Below are positions 44,582 to 52,636 of a stretch of DNA of 64,000 nucleotides, one piece after another. The notes under the pieces were generated by a model, which did not search any database, was not told where the DNA came from, and saw only the letters and a list, made by a program, of their open reading frames with translations. Every line of letters begins with the position of its first letter. Position 1 is the stretch's first letter. The DNA is taken from assembly GCA_012729335.1 (NCBI GenBank), contig JAAYDJ010000010.1, positions 1 to 64,000 on the forward strand, read 5' to 3'. The stretch is from Bacteroidales bacterium. Lineage in GTDB: Bacteria; Bacteroidota; Bacteroidia; Bacteroidales; Prolixibacteraceae. Both the position numbers and the translations under genes were made by a program.

Positions 44582-45205
44582 TTGAAAAGATTAAGTATAG
44601 ACCGGCGTGCCCGGGGGGTGATTTTTGATCTGGACGGGACCATTGCGGATACGATGCCGGTGCACTACGTGGCCTACCGGAACATTCTGAAGGAGTATGA
44701 CATTGATTTTCCGGTGGAGCTTTTCCAGGCCCTGGCGGGAATTCCGGCCATCGGGGTCATGGAAAGGATCAACGAAACTTACGGAACCTCGATGGACGCG
44801 GAGAAGGTGGGCATTCAGAAGGAGATGGAGTACGAAAGGCTGATGCACCTGATGAAGCCGGTGGATCCGGTGGTGGAGCTCATCAGGGAGGCTCACGGGA
44901 AGCTGCCCATGGCGGTAGGGACCGGGGGTTATAAAAGGCTGGCATGGAAGACCCTTGACATCCTGGGATTGAAGGATTATTTTCCGATACTGGTAGCCTC
45001 GGAAGACGTGGAACGGCACAAGCCTTTTCCTGACACGTTTCTGAAATGCGCCGAACTGATGGGTGTGGAACCGAGATACTGTCAGGTGTTTGAGGATGGC
45101 CGCCTGGGGCTGGAAGCTGCCCGGGCCGCCGGCATGATGGCGGTCGATGTGACCGGTTTTTACAAGGTGACTACAGGCATTCCGATTGACCTGCAGGGAT
45201 TGTGA
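44582..45205 (+). CDS. HAD-superfamily phosphatase/phosphomutase-like protein
   Basis: A 207-residue HAD hydrolase of the beta-phosphoglucomutase-like subgroup. Motif I is FDLDGTIAD with the nucleophilic and acid/base aspartates, motif II is AVGTGG, the Lys motif is in RHKPFPD and motif IV is VFEDGRLGLEAA. A helical cap (about 30-95) sits after motif I. No ATG is in frame before motif I; TTG at 44582 is proposed as start because it lies just after the promoter and before the conserved strand. It acts on a small phosphorylated sugar or similar compound. It may be co-transcribed with the next gene, 30 bases downstream. Confidence 0.85.
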   Translation: MKRLSIDRRARGVIFDLDGTIADTMPVHYVAYRNILKEYDIDFPVELFQALAGIPAIGVMERINETYGTSMDAEKVGIQKEMEYERLMHLMKPVDPVVELIREAHGKLPMAVGTGGYKRLAWKTLDILGLKDYFPILVASEDVERHKPFPDTFLKCAELMGVEPRYCQVFEDGRLGLEAARAAGMMAVDVTGFYKVTTGIPIDLQGL

Positions 45206-45235
45206 TACACAGAGCATCAAAAGAGAAAACTGGTC

Positions 45236-46327
45236 ATGAATAGGAAGTTGGCGGTATTCAACGGCTTTGGTGGTTTTCCCCGGAATGGATATCCGGGGAT
45301 TTGGCTTCTCATGGGTCTCATTGTGATGGTGACGGGGTGCCGGCCGGAGCGGAAGGGCCAGCCTGCCGTCATCACGGACCGGCTGACCTTTGTCTTTTAC
45401 AACGTGGAGAACCTTTATGATACGGCTGATGATTCACGCAGCGGAGGAGACGATGCGTTTTTACCGGGAGGCCGGAAGAACTGGGATGACCGCAAATACG
45501 GGGAGAAACTCCGGGGGCTTGCCGGCGCTCTCCGTGATCTGGGCGGGGATCATCTGCCTGCGGTGATTGGTTTCTGCGAGGTCGAGAACCGCCGGGTAGT
45601 GGAGGATCTGTTGGCCATGCCGGCCCTGGCTTCAGGGAATTACGAGGTCGTTCATTACCATGACCGGGACAGCCGCGGCATTGACCTGGCCCTGGCCTAC
45701 CGCCCCGGGCTCCTGGCGGTGGAGAACCACCGGCTCTGGCCCGTCACAAAAATGGGAGGGGGCAGCCTTGCCCGGGGTATCCTGGCCGTGACGGCCACCG
45801 CCGGAAACGGCGAAACCTTTCACATCTTCGTGAGCCACTGGCCCTCACGCGATGGCGATGCCGATGCCAAAGAAGAGGGAAGAAAACTGACGGCAGCCAC
45901 CCTCCGCAAACTCTCCGAACCCCTGCTCTCTCAGGACACCCATACCCATGTGGTCATCATGGGCGACATGAACGACGAACCCTCCGACGAAAGCCTCCTC
46001 GAGGTCCTCAGGGCTCTTCCCCCTGGAAGCCACGCCGGTCATGACCTCGTCAACCTGATGTTCCCCTCCATGCGGAACGGCCATGGCTCTTACAAATACC
46101 AGGGGGACTGGAAAATGCTCGACAACCTGGTAGTCTCCGCCTCCCTGCTCGACCAGGAAGGGTACCGCGTGGAAAAAGAACGCGGCTTTGTCTTCAGCAA
46201 CGCCGATATGGAATTCCATTCCCGCTCAGGTGAAGTCTCCCCCGACAGAACCTATATCGGCGACCGCTATACCGGAGGCATCAGCGACCACTTCCCGGTT
46301 TACTTCACCCTGATCCCCGGGGAATGA
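45236..46327 (+). CDS. Endonuclease/exonuclease/phosphatase-family lipoprotein
   Basis: A 363-residue protein of the DNase I-like superfamily. The leader ends in VTGC, so it is probably a lipoprotein. Motifs in order are FVFYNVENLYDT (metal site), IGFCEVENRRVVEDLL, DSRGIDLALAYRP, FVSHWPSR, VIMGDMNDEPSDESLL and SDHFPVYF with the final catalytic histidine. The full catalytic set is present. Exported Bacteroidota members may degrade nucleic acids or phosphodiesters outside the cell; substrate unknown. The next gene is uvrB, 76 bases on. Confidence 0.88.
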   Translation: MNRKLAVFNGFGGFPRNGYPGIWLLMGLIVMVTGCRPERKGQPAVITDRLTFVFYNVENLYDTADDSRSGGDDAFLPGGRKNWDDRKYGEKLRGLAGALRDLGGDHLPAVIGFCEVENRRVVEDLLAMPALASGNYEVVHYHDRDSRGIDLALAYRPGLLAVENHRLWPVTKMGGGSLARGILAVTATAGNGETFHIFVSHWPSRDGDADAKEEGRKLTAATLRKLSEPLLSQDTHTHVVIMGDMNDEPSDESLLEVLRALPPGSHAGHDLVNLMFPSMRNGHGSYKYQGDWKMLDNLVVSASLLDQEGYRVEKERGFVFSNADMEFHSRSGEVSPDRTYIGDRYTGGISDHFPVYFTLIPGE

Positions 46328-46403
46328 GGAAAGAATGAAATGTGGGAATGTCAGAATATCAGCGTGTTATAATATTAGGATGTCAGCAGATAAGGGATCT
46401 CGG

Positions 46404-48440
46404 ATGGAATTCAGGGTAGTATCGGAATATCAGCCTACAGGCGATCAGCCGGAGGCGATTCGGCAGCTGACCGCAGGGTTGGTGGACGGAGAGAAGTACC
46501 AGACCCTGTTGGGGGTGACGGGTTCGGGAAAGACCTTCACCATGGCCAACGTGGTGGCGCAGGTGCAGCGTCCGACGCTGATCCTGAGTCACAACAAGAC
46601 TTTAGCTGCCCAGCTCTACGGGGAGATGAAGCAGTTTTTCCCCGATAATGCCGTGGAGTATTTTGTCTCCTATTACGATTATTACCAGCCTGAGGCCTAT
46701 ATACCCACTACCGATACCTATATTGAGAAGGATCTCTCCATCAACAAGGACATCGAAAAGCTGCGGCTGAGCACCACGTCAGCCCTCCTTTCAGGCCGAA
46801 GGGATGTGATCGTGGTGTCGTCGGTATCCTGTTTGTACGGGATCGGGAATCCCGACGATTTTCACGCGAATGTGGTTGCCCTGGCGAAGGGGCAGGTGGT
46901 GAGCCGCAATGCCGTTCTTCACAGGTTGGTCGATGCCCTCTATTCGCGGAGTGAGGTGGATTTCCAGCGGGGTAATTTCCGGGTCAGGGGGGATAGTGTC
47001 GACATTTTTCCGGCTTATGCCGATACGGCCGTCAGGGTGCTCTTCTGGGGAGATGAGGTGGAGGAGATCAGCAGTTTCGATCCCGTTTCGGGAGCGGTGA
47101 TTCAAACCATGGAGCAGGCTGTGATTTATCCTGCGAACATATTCGTGACCACCCGGGAGCGGATGCAGCAGGCCATCCGCCAGATCCAGGATGACCTGAC
47201 CGCCCAGGTCGGTTTTTTCAGGGAGACCGGGAAGCCCCTGGAGGCCAAAAGACTCCAGGAGCGCGTGGAGTATGACATGGAGATGATGAAGGAACTGGGT
47301 TATTGCCCTGGCATTGAGAACTATTCGCGCTATTTTGACGGCCGGGCCCCCGGGACGCGTCCCTTTTGCCTGCTGGACTATTTCCCGGAAGATTTTCTGA
47401 CCATCATCGATGAGAGCCACGTGACGCTGCCGCAGATCAGGGCCATGTTCGGGGGGGACCGCTCGCGGAAGGTGACCCTGGTGGATTTTGGCTTCCGGCT
47501 TCCGGCGGCCATCGACAACCGCCCGCTGACCTTTGAGGAATTCGAGGGACTGGTTGGGCAGATCATCTATGTGAGTGCCACACCCGCCGATTATGAGCTG
47601 GCACGGTGCGAGGGGGTAGTCGTGGAGCAGCTGATCCGTCCGACAGGTTTGCTTGACCCGGTGATCGAAGTACGTCCCTCCCGCAACCAGGTCGACGACC
47701 TGATGCATGAGATCAGTCTGCGCAGCACAAGGAACGAGCGGACCCTGGTGACCACCCTGACCAAACGGATGGCCGAGGAACTCACCCGTTACCTCTCCGA
47801 CAACGGGGTAAAAACACGCTACATTCATTCCGATGTGGATACCCTGGAGCGTGTGGAGATCATGGAACAGCTCCGCCGGGGGGTTTTTGATGTCCTGGTG
47901 GGGATCAACCTGCTCCGGGAAGGGCTTGACCTGCCAGAGGTCTCCCTGGTGGCCATCCTCGACGCCGACAAGGAGGGATTCCTCCGCTCGGAGCGCTCCC
48001 TGACACAGACGGCAGGGCGCGCTGCCCGCAACCTCCACGGAAGGGTAATCATGTACGCCTCCAAGATCACGGAATCGATGCAGAAAACCATTGACGCCAC
48101 CAATTACCGGAGGGAGAAACAGCTTAAATACAACGAGGAAAACGGCATCACCCCGCAACAGATCATCAAGCCCACGCGGGAAATCATCGGCTATGAATTC
48201 CGCAGCGACAAACAGGATGCGTTTGCCTACTCTGGAGGGGCAGGTCACCAGGATGTAGCCGCCGATCCGGTGGTGCGCTTCATGACCCCGGAAGCCCTGC
48301 AGAAGGCCATCACCGCCACCAAAAAGGAGATGCAGGCAGCCGCCAAACAACTCGATTTCATCGAAGCCGCCCGCCTGCGCGACGAAATGTTCCGCCTGCA
48401 GGAACTGCTCAGGGAAAAGGAAAAATCCTTTCCCGGCTGA
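46404..48440 (+). CDS. uvrB: Excinuclease ABC subunit B
   Basis: A 678-residue UvrB. ATG 46404 gives the usual N-terminus MEFRVVSEYQPTGDQPEAI; the frame extends 23 codons further with no similarity. Helicase motif I is GVTGSGKTF, the beta-hairpin region YYDYYQPEAY is complete, motif II is TIIDESH, motif VI is QTAGRAARN, and the C-terminal UvrC-binding UVR coiled coil (LDFIEAARLRDEMFRLQ) is present. With UvrA and UvrC it verifies damage and prepares incision in nucleotide excision repair. The upstream 70 bases contain a TTATAATAT core (46367-46375) resembling the middle of the operator at dnaE, but without the flanking GATT/AATC. Confidence 0.97.
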   Translation: MEFRVVSEYQPTGDQPEAIRQLTAGLVDGEKYQTLLGVTGSGKTFTMANVVAQVQRPTLILSHNKTLAAQLYGEMKQFFPDNAVEYFVSYYDYYQPEAYIPTTDTYIEKDLSINKDIEKLRLSTTSALLSGRRDVIVVSSVSCLYGIGNPDDFHANVVALAKGQVVSRNAVLHRLVDALYSRSEVDFQRGNFRVRGDSVDIFPAYADTAVRVLFWGDEVEEISSFDPVSGAVIQTMEQAVIYPANIFVTTRERMQQAIRQIQDDLTAQVGFFRETGKPLEAKRLQERVEYDMEMMKELGYCPGIENYSRYFDGRAPGTRPFCLLDYFPEDFLTIIDESHVTLPQIRAMFGGDRSRKVTLVDFGFRLPAAIDNRPLTFEEFEGLVGQIIYVSATPADYELARCEGVVVEQLIRPTGLLDPVIEVRPSRNQVDDLMHEISLRSTRNERTLVTTLTKRMAEELTRYLSDNGVKTRYIHSDVDTLERVEIMEQLRRGVFDVLVGINLLREGLDLPEVSLVAILDADKEGFLRSERSLTQTAGRAARNLHGRVIMYASKITESMQKTIDATNYRREKQLKYNEENGITPQQIIKPTREIIGYEFRSDKQDAFAYSGGAGHQDVAADPVVRFMTPEALQKAITATKKEMQAAAKQLDFIEAARLRDEMFRLQELLREKEKSFPG

Positions 48441-48547
48441 AAGACCCCCGGGAAAACGTTTCATCTCTTCCGCTTGGTCCGGAGAGCGGAAATCCCCTAT
48501 GAAACAGCTCCTGTGCCGGTAATCGTATAAATACTCCCGGAATTTCT

Positions 48548-48555
48548 TAATTTTG
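48548..48555 (+). promoter_or_regulatory. -7 element of smpB
   Basis: TAATTTTG matches TAnnTTTG, 34 bases before the smpB start at 48590; -33 not clear. Confidence 0.5.
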
Positions 48556-48589
48556 CATCCCCTGACCGGTATGGAAAGGAAATGAAATC

Positions 48590-49048
48590 ATGGCCCAGCT
48601 GCAGAACGATATCCTCATCAAGAATAAAAAGGCTTTCTTCGAGTACGAGATCCTGGAAAGCCTGGTGGCCGGTATCCAGCTGGTGGGTACCGAGATCAAG
48701 TCGATCCGCCAGGGAAAAGCCAACCTCACCGATTCCTACTGTCAGTTTTTCAATAATGAGCTTTACGTGAGGAACCTGCATATCTCAGAGTATGAATTGG
48801 GAACCTGTAACAACCACATTGCCAAAAGGGACCGCAAGTTGTTACTCCAGCGCAGGGAGCTCGGGAAATGGCAGCGGAAGATCAGGGAAACCGGACTCAC
48901 CATCATCCCCCTGAAGCTTTTTCTGAACGAGAAGGGGCTGGCCAAGCTGGAAATCGCCCTCTGCCGGGGCAAGAAGATCTACGACAAGCGCGAAAGTATC
49001 AAAGAGAAAGACCATCAGCGCGACCTGGACCGGCAGGGACGGTACTGA
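48590..49048 (+). CDS. smpB: SsrA-binding protein
   Basis: A 152-residue SmpB, which escorts tmRNA to stalled ribosomes for trans-translation. The OB-like barrel shows [31 protein letters not shown] and HISEYELG, and the basic tail [21 protein letters not shown] contains the conserved helix that enters the empty A site. Its length is normal. The gene seems monocistronic. The following 261 bases before the convergent dinB gene contain no evident gene. The tmRNA gene itself was not seen. Confidence 0.97.
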   Translation: MAQLQNDILIKNKKAFFEYEILESLVAGIQLVGTEIKSIRQGKANLTDSYCQFFNNELYVRNLHISEYELGTCNNHIAKRDRKLLLQRRELGKWQRKIRETGLTIIPLKLFLNEKGLAKLEIALCRGKKIYDKRESIKEKDHQRDLDRQGRY

Positions 49049-49309
49049 AAATCCGCTTCCCGGAGAGAAAACTTTTTTCTTTTTTTCCGCCTGACCCGAT
49101 TCAACGGAATCGACCTTTCCTGCCGCGAATACCTCAATGGGATACCAGTCACCACCTTTTTCTGACCCTGAATCCCCTATGGGTACTTCACCATTTGTCC
49201 TGCCGATACAGGGAATCCCACTTTACTCTGGCTCTCCTTGCCCCCGCCTTGCCGTGCATACTTTTATGTTGTCCGGAACTCCCATGCCCTTCTGGGTACT
49301 CCCTTCCCT

Positions 49310-50449
49310 TCAGATGGCCGAAGCACTATGGATGGCATGTTTCCCGAATTTTTTGCGGATGGTGTCGAGGCTTTGGTAGAGCCTGATCATTTCGGGGGCA
49401 TCTTCGAAGAGGTTCATCTGGTAGCTGCCGGTAATCAGGCGGCTCAGTTTGACCCCCACCAGCCTGATCAGCATTCTCCGGTTATAAAGCTGCCTGAAGA
49501 GTGCCTGGGCCACTTCCTTCAGAACATGGTCGAATGAGGTGTAGGGGATCACTTTCTGAAGGGTGTGGGTGTCAAAGTTGGCATAACGTATCTTGACGGT
49601 GACACAGGAGGTCATTTTTTCCTTGCTTCGCAGTTCGAAGGCAAGCTCTTCGGTCATTCTGACGATGATCCTTTCGAGTTGCTGCACGTCGGTGGTGTCC
49701 TGTTCGAAAGTCCGTTCGGAACTCATGGATTTCTGCAGGCTCCAGGATTGCACCGGGGCCGGGTCGATGCCGTTGGCTTTTTTCCATATAGAGAGTCCGT
49801 TTTGACCCAGGACACGCTCCATCATCTCGGGGGGGATGGCACCCAGGGTGCCGATGGTGATGATTCCCATGGAGCGGAGCAGCTTGTAAGTCTGGGGCCC
49901 CAGCATGGGAATCTTCCTGATCGAAAGAGGATCGAGGAAGGGCTTCACGACAGGGGTGGGAACATTGCGTAATCCGTTGGGTTTGGCTTCACCGGTGGCT
50001 ATCTTGGAAACGGTTTTATTCACCGACAGGCCCAGCGACACGGGCAACCCCGTCTCCCTGATGATGCGCTGCCTGAGTTCGGTGCTCCACTTCAGACACC
50101 CGAAAAAGTGGTCCAGCCCCGTAATGTCGAGATAATGCTCGTCTATGGAGGCTTTCTCATACACCGGCGCCGACGCTGCTATAATCTCCGTCACCAGGTC
50201 GGAATACCTGGAATACTGCTCCATATCTCCCCTGACCGATATGGCTTCCCCGCACAACTGCCGGGCCATCTTCATGGGCATCCCCGAATGAACCCCGAAA
50301 GCCCGCGCCTCGTAACTGCAGCCCGCCACCACCCCCCGGTCGGAGACCCCCCCCACAATCACAGGCTTCCCCACCAGCCCCGGATTGATCAACCGCTCCA
50401 CCGATACAAAAAAGGTGTCCATATCTATGTGTGCTATGCTCCGTTCCAT
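49310..50449 (-). CDS. dinB: Y-family translesion DNA polymerase (Pol IV type)
   Basis: A 379-residue DinB-like polymerase. ATG 50449 begins at the canonical first strand; a GTG seven codons upstream (50470) is an alternative. Catalytic residues lie in AHIDMDTFFVSVE (first metal Asp and the steric-gate Phe-Phe region) and KASIDEHYLDITG (Asp-Glu). HhH region follows with TVSKIATGEAKPNG and PMLGPQ. The little-finger domain ends in QMNLF, close to the beta-clamp-binding consensus. It copies past damaged bases. The gene is divergent to the LexA-like regulator, and the spacer contains the operator also found at dnaE, so damage-induced expression is probable. Confidence 0.93.
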   Translation of the reverse strand: MERSIAHIDMDTFFVSVERLINPGLVGKPVIVGGVSDRGVVAGCSYEARAFGVHSGMPMKMARQLCGEAISVRGDMEQYSRYSDLVTEIIAASAPVYEKASIDEHYLDITGLDHFFGCLKWSTELRQRIIRETGLPVSLGLSVNKTVSKIATGEAKPNGLRNVPTPVVKPFLDPLSIRKIPMLGPQTYKLLRSMGIITIGTLGAIPPEMMERVLGQNGLSIWKKANGIDPAPVQSWSLQKSMSSERTFEQDTTDVQQLERIIVRMTEELAFELRSKEKMTSCVTVKIRYANFDTHTLQKVIPYTSFDHVLKEVAQALFRQLYNRRMLIRLVGVKLSRLITGSYQMNLFEDAPEMIRLYQSLDTIRKKFGKHAIHSASAI

Positions 50450-50577
50450 CCCTTTCACTTTTTTAGCCACCCCTTCCGGAGGTAAGCCCGGTCAGGCTCA
50501 CCCGTAAAGGAAAAATTCCCTGCCAGGCTCTCCTGAAAAATGATTATTCTCCTGATCTTTTTCCCTTTCCGGCCGTG

Positions 50578-50620
50578 ATGATTAAAATATAATCACTATA
50601 TTCGTCATTAAATTAATCAT
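50578..50620. promoter_or_regulatory. Operator region between dinB and the LexA-like gene
   Basis: ATGATTAAAATATAATCA (50578-50595) is identical to 12097-12114 upstream of dnaE. A second, weaker dyad ATTAA-A-TTAAT (50607-50617) flanked by TC and CA follows, so a two-site arrangement like that at dnaE is kept. A CATTTTTG at 50618-50625 may be the -7 element of the LexA-like gene, overlapping the second site, which would suit autorepression. Confidence 0.72.
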
Positions 50621-50629
50621 TTTTGAGAT

Positions 50630-51430
50630 ATGTACTTTGCGAAGAACATTAAATTTTTGCGGAAGCGGAAAAACCGTACGCAGGATGAGGTAGCGGAGGC
50701 GTTGGGGATGAAACGGCCGACGCTGAGCGGTTATGAGAATGAGGTAGCCATGCCCAATATTCCGGCGTTGGTGTTGTTTTCCGACTATTTTGGCATGGCC
50801 ATCGACACGCTGGTGAAGGTGGACCTGACGGTACTGACCGGGCATCAGTTATATATGCTGGAGCATGGGGAGGATGTGTTTCTCAGGGGGGGGAAGTTGC
50901 GGGTGCTGGCCACCACGGTCGACAGGAACAACCGGGAGAATATCGAACTGGTTCCTGAGAAGGCCAAGGCGGGGTATACGCGGGGTTTCTTTGATCCGGA
51001 GTATATCAGTGAGTTGCCCCGGTACCAGCTTCCTTTTCTTCCTGCCGACCGGAAGTACCGCACTTTCCAGGTGAGCGGTGATTCCATGCTGCCCATTCCT
51101 GACGGGGCCTGGGTCACCGGGGAATTCGTACAGGACTGGCTGGGGTTGCCTGACGGAGCGGCCTGCATCGTGCTTACCCTTGATGAGGGAATCGTTTTCA
51201 AGATCGTGGAGAACCATCTCCGTGAAAAGGGTTTGCTCCGGCTGATCTCCCTCAATCAGGCCTATGCCCCCTATGAAGTCAGCGGTTCCGAGGTCAGGGA
51301 GATCTGGCGCTTTGTGAACTACACCAGTGAGGAGGTTCCTGCCGGAAATCCCTCCGGCGAGATTATCGGCCGCACCCTTCAGACCATCCAGTCGGACCTC
51401 CGGGAGATTAAAAGCAGGATCGTGAGATGA
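50630..51430 (+). CDS. LexA-like HTH/S24 self-cleaving repressor
   Basis: A 266-residue regulator. Residues 5-62 are an XRE-type helix-turn-helix (RTQDEVAEALGMKRPTLSGY). Residues about 110-225 are an S24 peptidase domain. A potential Ala114-Gly115 scissile bond in KAKAGYTRG, the nucleophile Ser152 in VSGDSM and Lys191 in GIVFKIVE have nearly the spacing found in LexA, so RecA-stimulated self-cleavage is plausible. About 40 residues beyond the peptidase end in a helical tail. The HTH is of the phage-repressor type rather than the winged LexA type. Divergence from dinB and the operator shared with dnaE make these two its likely targets. Confidence 0.88.
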   Translation: MYFAKNIKFLRKRKNRTQDEVAEALGMKRPTLSGYENEVAMPNIPALVLFSDYFGMAIDTLVKVDLTVLTGHQLYMLEHGEDVFLRGGKLRVLATTVDRNNRENIELVPEKAKAGYTRGFFDPEYISELPRYQLPFLPADRKYRTFQVSGDSMLPIPDGAWVTGEFVQDWLGLPDGAACIVLTLDEGIVFKIVENHLREKGLLRLISLNQAYAPYEVSGSEVREIWRFVNYTSEEVPAGNPSGEIIGRTLQTIQSDLREIKSRIVR

Positions 51431-51516
51431 CTTTTCGGCAGCGATCCTGAAAAAACGGGAATCCCGTGCAACATTCCGAAACAGATTGTCGTCATTGAAC
51501 CGAAAATGAAGCAGAA

Positions 51517-52071
51517 TTGGAACCGGATTACCAGAATATACACCAGGCATTGATTGATGGTTGCCGGGCGGGTGAATCCCGGGCCCAGACTGAGGTGTAC
51601 AGGATATACAGCAAGAGCATGTACAATGTCAGCCTGCGGATTACGGGAAACAGCGCCGATGCCGAGGATGTGATGCAGGAGGCTTTTCTGAATGCCTTCA
51701 GGAAGATTGGAAGTTATGAGGGAAAGGTGAGTTTCGGGGCCTGGTTGCGGAAGATTGTGGTCAACCGTTCTTTGGATTGTCTGAAAAAGCGGAAGGTGAA
51801 GTTTGAGGAGGTGACTGAGCGGAATGCCGGGGTGAGTGATCAGACGGGGTATACCGGGGAGGCGGATCTGCAGCGGATCAGGAAGGCCATCGCCTCACTG
51901 CCCGACGGTTACCGGGTGGTGCTCTCCCTTCACCTGCTGGAGGGCTATCCGCACGAGGAGATCGGCAGGATGCTCCGCATCAGCCATTCGGCCGTCCGCA
52001 CCCAATACATGAGAGCCAAAAACCGGCTGAAGGAGATGCTGAAAAAAGAGGATTTATACTTATACAATTAG
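51517..52071 (+). CDS. ECF-type RNA polymerase sigma factor
   Basis: A 184-residue sigma-70 family protein. The first in-frame start is a TTG at 51517; an ATG at 51506 is out of frame. Region 2 contains NVSLRITGNSADAEDVMQEAFLNAF and the -10-binding FGAWLRKIVVNRSLDCLKKRK; region 4 has LPDGYRVVLSLHLLEGYPHEEIGRMLRIS with the HTH (both read in parts). It starts an operon with a probable membrane anti-sigma (5 bases downstream) and an exported beta-rich protein, which may be its regulatory output. Confidence 0.93.
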   Translation: MEPDYQNIHQALIDGCRAGESRAQTEVYRIYSKSMYNVSLRITGNSADAEDVMQEAFLNAFRKIGSYEGKVSFGAWLRKIVVNRSLDCLKKRKVKFEEVTERNAGVSDQTGYTGEADLQRIRKAIASLPDGYRVVLSLHLLEGYPHEEIGRMLRISHSAVRTQYMRAKNRLKEMLKKEDLYLYN

Positions 52072-52075
52072 AAAA

Positions 52076-52636
52076 ATGGAAGAGAGAGACGACCTCGAGA
52101 AACTGATACTCGCGCATCGGGATGCACTTGATGGCTTCGAGCCGCCGGAGGGGCATCTGGAGCGTTTCAGGGGGAAACTGGAGATGGAGCGGAAGGTCAG
52201 GCATTTTTCCTGGGGAACCGTCTGGAAGGTGGCTGCAGCCGTGGTCTTTGTGTTTCTGGCCGTTAACCAGGCCCGGATCTGGCTGGCCCCGGAAGAGATT
52301 GCCCCTGCGACCCTGGCGGCCCTCTCTCCGGAATATGCCGAAGTGGAGTATTATTACACCTCGGCCATAGCGGCCGGCATGAAGGATATCTCGGTGCTGG
52401 CCGGGGCCGGTGTGATTCCGGAGGCCGAAAACCAAATCATGCAGCAGGAGTTCCGTGAATTCGAAGAACGCTACAAAAGCCTGCAGGAAGAACTGAAAGC
52501 AAATCCTTACGATGAAAGGGTCATCAATGCCATGATTGAATACTACCAGGCAAAACTGAACGTGATCCACATGGTGATGAGCAAATTGGAGGAAGTCAAA
52601 TATTTAAATGAGAAGAGTTATGAGAAGGAGATTTGA
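52076..52636 (+). CDS. Putative membrane anti-sigma factor
   Basis: A 186-residue protein with one membrane helix at about 48-66 (VWKVAAAVVFVFLAVNQ), an N-terminal cytoplasmic part with EERDDLEKLILAHRDALDGFEPPEGHLERF (read in parts) and a helical periplasmic part rich in Glu, Gln and Lys (about 100-180). Bacteroidota sigma operons often have this layout: the Phe/Pro-rich N-terminal motif is typical of small anti-sigma factors there. No zinc-binding HCC motif is present. The function rests on position and topology. Its end overlaps the next gene's start by 29 bases. Confidence 0.65.
   Translation: MEERDDLEKLILAHRDALDGFEPPEGHLERFRGKLEMERKVRHFSWGTVWKVAAAVVFVFLAVNQARIWLAPEEIAPATLAALSPEYAEVEYYYTSAIAAGMKDISVLAGAGVIPEAENQIMQQEFREFEERYKSLQEELKANPYDERVINAMIEYYQAKLNVIHMVMSKLEEVKYLNEKSYEKEI

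Noticed and set aside
49049-49309. Gap between smpB and dinB examined for tmRNA or a small RNA
   Set aside because: No tRNA-like ends, tag sequence or strong conserved structure was found; only a short pyrimidine run after smpB.
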